Shown here one piece after another: positions 58,613 through 64,000 of a stretch of DNA of 64,000 bases (within the stretch, counting starts at the first letter, position 1; the number at the start of each line of letters is the position of its first letter). The DNA comes from Arthrobacter echini. Its GTDB lineage: Bacteria > Actinomycetota > Actinomycetes > Actinomycetales > Micrococcaceae. Location of the stretch: NCBI RefSeq assembly GCF_008107445.1, contig NZ_VSLD01000001.1, forward strand, positions 186,001 through 250,000. Direction: 5' to 3'. The notes under the pieces were generated by a model, which saw nothing but the letters and a program-made list of their open reading frames with translations, did not search any database and was not told where the DNA came from. The position numbers were made by a program, and so were the translations under genes.

Positions 58613-60133
58613 CTACTGCTTCGGCGCCGAGCCCTTCGTGAGGATCTCCTGCCGGAAGAAGGCCGGGTTGATCCTGGCCCAGACGAGCATGAGGACAGCC
58701 CCGAGGAGGATCACACCGATGCCGAGGATGAAGACCATGCCGATCCCGAACAGTTCCGAGCCCGAACCGTAGGCCGGATCCATGGAGTCCATCGCCGTCT
58801 TCACGAACATGACCAGGAGGATCACCCCTCCCAGCAGCGGCGCCAGGAACTTGAAGACCAGATTCCGACCGCTGGCGAAGGCCTGCGCGCGGAAGTACCA
58901 GACGCAGGCGAGCGCCGTGATGCCGTAGTAGAAGCAGATCATCAGCCCGAGGGCCGTGATGGTGTCCCACAGCGCGTTCTCGGAGACGAGGCGTGTGAAC
59001 ACGTAGAAGCCTGCGGCGGCAACGGCGGCAGCAACGGTGGCGACACTCGGGGACTTGTACTGGGGACTGATACGCCCGTAGCTCGTGGGCAGGGCCGTGT
59101 AATGCCCCATGGCCAGGAGGGTGCGCGCCGGGGAGACGAAGGTCGACTGGAGCGAAGCGGCCGAGGAACTCAGGACCGCCATGGACATCAGGATGGCGAA
59201 GGGGCCCATCACGGGGCCGGCCAGGGCCGCGAAGATGCTCCCCTGGTTGTCGGGATTGCCGGCACCGAGTTCGCCGTCGCCGATCCCCGCATAGGCGAGT
59301 GTGGCGAGTGCGACGGTGAGGTAGATGACCACGATGACGATGACCGTGAGCGCACCGGCCCGGCCGGGTGTCTTCTCCGGGTTCCTGGTCTCCTCGTTCA
59401 TGGTGAGGGTGACGTCCCAGCCCCAGTAGATGAAGATCGACAGGGACACCCCGGCCGCGAAGGCGGAGAAGGAGCCGACGGCGAAGGGGTTGAACCACTC
59501 GGCGCTGATCCCGGTGGCATCGAAGGCGGTGCCGTTGGCCACATGGATGAAGGCCGCTACGGCGAACCAGCCCAGCACGATCAGCTGGAAGGTGACCAGG
59601 ACGTACTGGACGGTCTTGGTGGTCTCCATGCCGCGATAGGAGACATAGCACGCGAGGGCGATGAACACGAGGGTCGTCGCGATGTTGAGCGGAAGATTCA
59701 GGGTGAGATCGGCGATCGCCGGATCACCCAGGAGCTGTGAGAGCAGTAGATAGAAGAAGTCCACGGCGACGGCGGCAAGATTGGACAGCACGATGATCGT
59801 GGCTGCGATCAGCCCCCACCCGCCCATCCAGCCGACCCAGGGCCCGAAGGCGCGGGTGGCCCAGGTGAAGGAGGTCCCCGAGTCCGGCATGGAGTTGTTC
59901 AGCTCGCGGTATCCCAGCGCCACGAGCAGCATGGGGATGAACCCCACGAGGAAGATGGCAGGCAGATTCACGCCCACCTCCGCCACGGTGGGGCCGAGGG
60001 CGGCGGTGAGCGTGTAGGCCGGAGCCACGCAGGACACCCCGATTACGACAGCCCCGACCAGCCCCACCTTCCCGGGCGCCAGACCCTTCCTGCTCAGTCC
60101 GCCCTCGGTCCTGGTGGTCTCCTCGATGCTCAT
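58613..60133 (-). CDS. APC-family amino acid/polyamine permease
   Basis: A 506-residue permease with 12 helices: GAVVIGVSCVAPAYTLTAALGP, then the conserved GYRELNNSMPDSGTSFTWA and WGWDVTLTMNEETRNPEKTPG. It belongs to the amino-acid/polyamine antiporter group; the putrescine oxidase in the same operon makes a polyamine substrate likely. ATG 60133 overlaps the upstream Usp stop by four bases. Confidence 0.9.
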   Translation of the reverse strand: MSIEETTRTEGGLSRKGLAPGKVGLVGAVVIGVSCVAPAYTLTAALGPTVAEVGVNLPAIFLVGFIPMLLVALGYRELNNSMPDSGTSFTWATRAFGPWVGWMGGWGLIAATIIVLSNLAAVAVDFFYLLLSQLLGDPAIADLTLNLPLNIATTLVFIALACYVSYRGMETTKTVQYVLVTFQLIVLGWFAVAAFIHVANGTAFDATGISAEWFNPFAVGSFSAFAAGVSLSIFIYWGWDVTLTMNEETRNPEKTPGRAGALTVIVIVVIYLTVALATLAYAGIGDGELGAGNPDNQGSIFAALAGPVMGPFAILMSMAVLSSSAASLQSTFVSPARTLLAMGHYTALPTSYGRISPQYKSPSVATVAAAVAAAGFYVFTRLVSENALWDTITALGLMICFYYGITALACVWYFRAQAFASGRNLVFKFLAPLLGGVILLVMFVKTAMDSMDPAYGSGSELFGIGMVFILGIGVILLGAVLMLVWARINPAFFRQEILTKGSAPKQ

Positions 60134-61017
60134 GCGTCCATCTCCGTGGTCGGGGCGCCCTGGCCGGGCGTGGTGCGGGGCGAGGTGTAGCTGCGCGGGA
60201 CGACGACCATGGGGATGGTCAGCGTGCGCAGGATCTTGTTCGCCGTGGTGCCGAGGAAGATCCTCAGGTGCTGGGCGAGTCGGCTGGAGCCGACCAGCAG
60301 GATCTCCCCGTCGTCCCACTCCATGGACTCGATGGCCTCCTCGACGGACGTGCCGTGCGCCGTCTCGACGCTCACCGGACCGCCGATCGACGCGGCTGCC
60401 TCCCGGAGCCGGAGATTCGCGGCGTCCTCGGCCCCGTCCGGATCCGGCCGGCCGGCATCGAGCGGAACGAGGGACACCAGTCGCAGGGGCAGATCGCGAC
60501 GGCGCGCCGATGACACCGCGACCTCCACGACGTCACCGGCACCCGCGCGTCGTCCTACGGCACACGTCAGGCGAGTCACAGGTTCCATGCGACGGTAACC
60601 CTTCGGCGCGAGCGCCACGGGGACCTCGGCGGCGTGGAGCAGGCTGCGTGCCACGTTGCCCACGTTGAATCGGGCGCCCGGCCCGCGCGAGCTCGCGCCG
60701 ATGACGATCAGGGCGACATCCGGGTCGGCGGCGGCCCTCATGAGGCCCTCGGCGTTCGATTCCGCTCGCAGCACCACGCCGCGCGCCGTGACGTCCGCGG
60801 GAACGAGGGCCAGCCCCTCGTCCATCCACTCCTTCATCTGGTCGGAGAGGACCCCGTCGAAGTTCTTGGCCGGCGGGTACGTCCCGGCGAACAGGGAGTG
60901 CTCGGGGGTGACGAGCACGAGATCGAGGCTGGCCTCCTGGCGGCGGGCCAGCGCGACGGCGAGGCACACGGCGTCGTGCCCGCGTGCGTCCGCGGTGTAA
61001 CCGACGACATAGCGCAT
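60130..61017 (-). CDS. Universal stress protein, two-domain
   Basis: A 295-residue tandem UspA protein: LIVIGASSRGPGARFNVGNVAR in the first half and LLVGSSRLAQHLRIFLGTTAN in the second, plus the start VVGYTADARGHDAVCLA. It is two bases after the oxidase and overlaps the permease by four. Its place inside the operon suggests regulation or protection during polyamine oxidation, which makes peroxide and aldehyde. Confidence 0.9.
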   Translation of the reverse strand: MRYVVGYTADARGHDAVCLAVALARRQEASLDLVLVTPEHSLFAGTYPPAKNFDGVLSDQMKEWMDEGLALVPADVTARGVVLRAESNAEGLMRAAADPDVALIVIGASSRGPGARFNVGNVARSLLHAAEVPVALAPKGYRRMEPVTRLTCAVGRRAGAGDVVEVAVSSARRRDLPLRLVSLVPLDAGRPDPDGAEDAANLRLREAAASIGGPVSVETAHGTSVEEAIESMEWDDGEILLVGSSRLAQHLRIFLGTTANKILRTLTIPMVVVPRSYTSPRTTPGQGAPTTEMDA

Positions 61018-61019
61018 GC

Positions 61020-62423
61020 TCAGGCCTCCTTCGCGGAACCGGCGGGCTGCCGTCCGGACGCGAGCGCCTCATGGATTGCCGCTGCCGTGCGTCTACCCAT
61101 CCGGACGGCGCCGTCCACGTGCTGGTAGCCCTCCGCCGCGATGTCCGAGCACGACCAGTGGATGGGGCCCACTGGCGTCCGCTGGTCCCGCCCGTACCGG
61201 TGGAGTCCGCCGAGGTCGTAGCTCGAGGCGTAGGCACCGCGGGTCCACTCCTCCGACGCCCAGTCCGATTCGTAGTAGACCTCCGGCTCGAGGGCCTGCG
61301 GGCCGAGGAAGCCGGCGATCGACTCGAGGATGCGCGCGCGCCGCTCGGACTCGGTGAGCTCGAACATCGCGTCGGCCTTCTCGTCGGACACGAAGCCGAC
61401 GAGGGTACCGCGCGGGTCCTCGTGGTTCGAGTTGTCGTAGATCTCCTGCACGATCGAGCCCGCGCTGAAGCCGGTGCCGGAGAGTCCGTCCTCCCGCCAG
61501 AACGGTGTGGCGTAGACGGCGTGGATCTTGATGACGAGGCCCAGCGACTGGTGCTGGTGCATCTGGTGCTGGCGCCGCGGCAGGGGCGGGTCGTAGCTGA
61601 TGCGCGAGTAGAGATTGGGCGGCACGGCGACGACCGCGTAGCGCGCATGCACCGTGACCGTGTCGGAGACCACCGTGACGCCGTCGCGCCCCTCCGGCCC
61701 GTTCCGGCGCAGGGTGCGTACCGGGCTGGCGAGGATGACGTCCTCTCCGAGCTCCTCGGCCATCCGCTCGGAGACGGACTGCATCCCGCCGATCACGCGC
61801 TTGTCGAGGATGAAGTCCTCGTCGACGAGGTTCGAGAAGGATCCGGCCGTGGCGGCCATGAGGATGGCCTGCAGCGTGGAGAACGCGTGGGCGGGCTTGG
61901 TCAGCATGCCTCCCGCGATGAAGAGCCCGATGTTGTTGCAGGCCTCCTCGTCGTCCGACTGCTGACGCAGCCAGTGGTGGAAGGAGATGGTGTCGAGCGC
62001 ACGGGCGTCCGGGTGGTTCCAGGGCTCCTCGGGGCCCGCCTCGGCGACGAGCCGGTCGAGGAGGGCGATCAGGCGCTCCATCTCCTCACGGGTGTGATCG
62101 CCCACCGGGAACATCTCCCCGGTGTAGCGGACGGGTTCGCCCGCGGGGCCGATGTAGACGGACTCACCCTCGCGGTAGCGGGAGAAGGTCCCCAGACCGA
62201 GCTCGCCGAGCAGGCCGATGAGTTCGGTCTGGTCCGGTGAGACCCACTGGCCCCCCACCTCGAACATCGCCCCGTCGATGATGTCGGTGTGGGTCCGGCC
62301 GCCCACCCGGTCCCGGGCCTCGACGACGGCGACCGAGTGCCCGGCCTTCGTCAGGTCGCGTGCGGCGGTCAGGCCGGAAGGGCCTGCTCCGATGATGACG
62401 ACGTCGCGCTCGATGGTTCCCAT
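61020..62423 (-). CDS. puo: Putrescine oxidase-like flavin monoamine oxidase
   Basis: A 467-residue FAD-dependent amine oxidase resembling actinobacterial putrescine oxidases of Kocuria and Rhodococcus; oxidises putrescine to 4-aminobutanal with hydrogen peroxide and ammonia. FAD motif VVIIGAGPSGLTAARDL, VVEARDRVGGRTHTD, VGGQWVSPDQTEL, and the C-terminal motif WSCSDIAAEGYQHVDGAVRMG. GGGAGGATCAT precedes ATG 62423. First gene of the polyamine operon, divergent from tetR. Confidence 0.88.
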   Translation of the reverse strand: MGTIERDVVIIGAGPSGLTAARDLTKAGHSVAVVEARDRVGGRTHTDIIDGAMFEVGGQWVSPDQTELIGLLGELGLGTFSRYREGESVYIGPAGEPVRYTGEMFPVGDHTREEMERLIALLDRLVAEAGPEEPWNHPDARALDTISFHHWLRQQSDDEEACNNIGLFIAGGMLTKPAHAFSTLQAILMAATAGSFSNLVDEDFILDKRVIGGMQSVSERMAEELGEDVILASPVRTLRRNGPEGRDGVTVVSDTVTVHARYAVVAVPPNLYSRISYDPPLPRRQHQMHQHQSLGLVIKIHAVYATPFWREDGLSGTGFSAGSIVQEIYDNSNHEDPRGTLVGFVSDEKADAMFELTESERRARILESIAGFLGPQALEPEVYYESDWASEEWTRGAYASSYDLGGLHRYGRDQRTPVGPIHWSCSDIAAEGYQHVDGAVRMGRRTAAAIHEALASGRQPAGSAKEA

Positions 62424-62456
62424 ATGATCCTCCCGGCCGCATGACGCGGACCACAA

Positions 62457-62473
62457 AATGAATGACGTTCATT
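62457..62473. promoter_or_regulatory. TetR operator between polyamine operon and its regulator
   Basis: AATGAA-TGACG-TTCATT, a 17-bp inverted repeat with perfect 6-bp arms. On the plus strand TACTAT (62482-62487) is a good -10 for the tetR gene and the operator sits in its -35 region; the oxidase promoter is read the other way from the same site. Confidence 0.7.
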
Positions 62474-62553
62474 ATTTCGCCCTACTATAGCCTTGAGGCT
62501 TCTCCGGGGGAAGAGTCGAACCGGAATCCGTCTATCGCAGCAGGGGTCGATCC

Positions 62554-63225
62554 ATGAGCGCAGGACCAGCCTCGCCGCGCCGGGCCGGGCGTCCACCGCG
62601 CGGTGTGCTCTCACGGGACAGCATCACCGCGGCCGCCCTCACCCTGATCGAGGACGAGGGCTATGAGGGACTGACGATGTCGGCCCTGGCGCGCCGGCTC
62701 CGGGTCGCGCCGTCGGCACTCTACAACCACGCGGCCTCCAAGCGGGAGGTACTCGGCTGGGTGCAGGACCACGTCATGACGATGGTCGACTTCAGCACCT
62801 TCGCGGAGGAGCCGTGGGAGGACGCCGTCCGGGAGTGGGCCAGGTCCTACCGGACGGTGCTGGCCCGTCACGGCCCCCTGGTGCCGGTCATCGCCGTCAT
62901 GCCGGTCACCGACGCGGCCGAGACACTGCGCATGTACGAGGAGGTGGCCCGCGGTTTCCTCGCCGCAGGATGGCCCGAGGCCCTGATCGTCCCGTCGATC
63001 GTGGCCCTCGAGTCCTTCATCTTCGGATCCGCGCTCGACGTCGCAGCGCCCAGCGACATCTTCGACTCGGGAAGCCTGGGTCCGCACTTCCCGGTCTTCA
63101 CCTCCGCCGTACGGACCGCGAGGGAGGCCGACGGCGCCCGCAGCGCCGCGGACGCCGCATTCCACACCGGCCTCGAGGCCATGCTCGACGGCCTCCGCGC
63201 CCAACTGGCGGCCAGCCGCGGCTGA
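62554..63225 (+). CDS. TetR/AcrR-family regulator of the polyamine operon
   Basis: A 223-residue regulator: N-terminal RRAGRPPRGVLSRDSITAAAL and the helix-turn-helix LTMSALARRLRVAPSALYNH. C-terminal effector part resembles TetR_C 11/PuuR-like TetR proteins. Divergent from puo over a palindrome; putrescine or its oxidation product is a plausible inducer. Confidence 0.85.
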   Translation: MSAGPASPRRAGRPPRGVLSRDSITAAALTLIEDEGYEGLTMSALARRLRVAPSALYNHAASKREVLGWVQDHVMTMVDFSTFAEEPWEDAVREWARSYRTVLARHGPLVPVIAVMPVTDAAETLRMYEEVARGFLAAGWPEALIVPSIVALESFIFGSALDVAAPSDIFDSGSLGPHFPVFTSAVRTAREADGARSAADAAFHTGLEAMLDGLRAQLAASRG

Positions 63226-63311
63226 GGGCGCCTTTACCCCCTTCCGCAACGCTGTTACGATCGCGTCACGGTCAAGTAGCGGCCGGCACTTCTGGCTCAG
63301 TGAGGTCCACA

Positions 63312-63905
63312 GTGTCCGTTACACCCCTTACCCCGATCTCCCTCTCCCCCGACGCTCTCGATGACGCCCCGTGGATCAGCGAGGACGTCCTCGGCCTCGT
63401 CGTGCGGGAGTTGCCCGGCCGCCCGGCCCGGTCCGCCCCGGTGATACCGCGCGATCTCTCCGCGACCACCGATCGGGAACTCCGTTCCCTGAGCAATCAG
63501 CTCTATCGCGTACTGGACACCGACAATGCGCCGTTCGGTGCGCTCGAGGACTACGAGGCCGTGATCGAGGAACTCGACGATCGCGCCGCGCATGCAGCAC
63601 AGCGCGTCGAGGCGGAGCGCGTGCGGGAGAAGTTCCGCGACAATCCCGTCACGTCGCGCTTCGAGCTCTTCCACGACGGCGTCATGGTGGGCTACGTGAA
63701 ATACGATCTGCGCGCCGGCCGCCTGCGCCTGCTGGAGACCATCGTGGGGACGGACCATCAGGACTCCGGGCTCGAAGCGGTCCTCGTCCGCGAATCGCTG
63801 CTCAACGCGCACCGCCGGCGCCTCGCCCCGATTCCCTACTGCCGCCACGCACAGGCGTTCCTGGCCGGGAATCCGCACTTCCAGGCCCTCATCCCGCTGG
63901 GCTGA
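63312..63905 (+). CDS. Two-domain protein with C-terminal COG2388-type acetyltransferase
   Basis: A 197-residue protein. The N-terminal 110 residues are polar with RVEAERVREKFRDNPVTSRF; the C-terminal part (residues 115-197) resembles YjdJ/COG2388 GNAT domains: FELFHDGVMVGYVKYDL, a TDHQDSGLEAVLVRESLLNA acceptor loop and YCRHAQAFLAGNPHFQALIP. GTG 63312 is the likely start. A longer frame upstream overlaps the tetR region and has no homology. Confidence 0.75.
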   Translation: MSVTPLTPISLSPDALDDAPWISEDVLGLVVRELPGRPARSAPVIPRDLSATTDRELRSLSNQLYRVLDTDNAPFGALEDYEAVIEELDDRAAHAAQRVEAERVREKFRDNPVTSRFELFHDGVMVGYVKYDLRAGRLRLLETIVGTDHQDSGLEAVLVRESLLNAHRRRLAPIPYCRHAQAFLAGNPHFQALIPLG

Positions 63906-63952
63906 GGCCACGTCCGGGCTGGAACCACGACAGGACTGACGGCAACAGCAGA

Positions 63953-63981
63953 AAGACCCCGCAGCCGGGCTGCGGGGTCTT
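63953..63981. terminator. Terminator at the end of the window
   Basis: AAGACCCCGCAGC and GCTGCGGGGTCTT, a perfect 13-bp stem with a 3-base loop, followed by a short T-containing stretch. Confidence 0.85.
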
Positions 63982-64000
63982 CATGGTCCGGCCGGCGCCC

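Overview
The window is 64 kb of high-GC chromosomal DNA from an actinobacterium. Gene content points to the Micrococcaceae, most likely Arthrobacter or a close relative. The indicators are a ppk1-mutT1 pair, hadAB-murB with overlapping ends, a LigC-type ligase, a GT87 mannosyltransferase, a putrescine-oxidase operon, and many genes that carry a TANNNT -10 hexamer only 6-8 bases before the start codon (leaderless transcripts). Genes are densely packed, mostly housekeeping or metabolic, with no prophage, insertion sequence, integrase or CRISPR array. Genus assignment is inference from protein style, not from a marker gene.

Layout. 0-7 kb: polyphosphate kinase, a Nudix-histidine phosphatase, a polytopic membrane protein, thyA-folA and asd. 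7-10 kb: small orphan genes around a striking 152-bp-period array of hairpins, then an alanine-dehydrogenase/PNT-like enzyme. 10-16 kb (minus strand): hadA-like, hadB-like and murB; a small membrane protein; a DUF2797 protein; ATP-dependent ligase LigC; a ParA-like ATPase with an altered P-loop. 16-20 kb: methyltransferase, membrane protein, tRNA-Met, tRNA-Thr, and a DEAD-box helicase with a long structured leader. 20-30 kb: MOSC protein and GT87 transferase, amidohydrolase, metB and cbs (transsulfuration), a tartrate/D-malate-type dehydrogenase, AlkA-like glycosylase, thioredoxin. 30-38 kb: MarR-controlled MFS pump, acyltransferase, lipoprotein, tRNA-Tyr, YajQ, and a formamidase preceded by a coupled leader peptide.

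38-49 kb: HtpX, an MFS exporter, a lipase-like hydrolase, Fur-family regulator plus catalase, an epimerase-like protein, a STAS-like protein, a TetR-MMPL pair divergent from a CDF metal exporter plus CmtR-like sensor. 49-56 kb (minus strand): a GAF/winged-helix regulator, an M23 peptidase with a compact three-way-junction leader candidate, aldehyde dehydrogenase and DUF779, then an FprA-type reductase upstream. 56-64 kb: a RarD-like transporter, and a putrescine-catabolic operon (putrescine oxidase, universal stress protein, APC permease, then a second universal stress protein) divergent from a TetR gene over a shared palindrome. The window ends with a COG2388-type acetyltransferase and a terminator.

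The least-explained items are the 152-bp hairpin array (7589-7970), the leader RNA candidate of the M23 gene (53529-53605), the 13-residue leader peptide coupled to the formamidase, and the inverted repeat in the asd promoter. Annotated starts were moved from the longest open frame to positions supported by a ribosome-binding site, a -10 hexamer, or family alignment from memory. No database search was possible.
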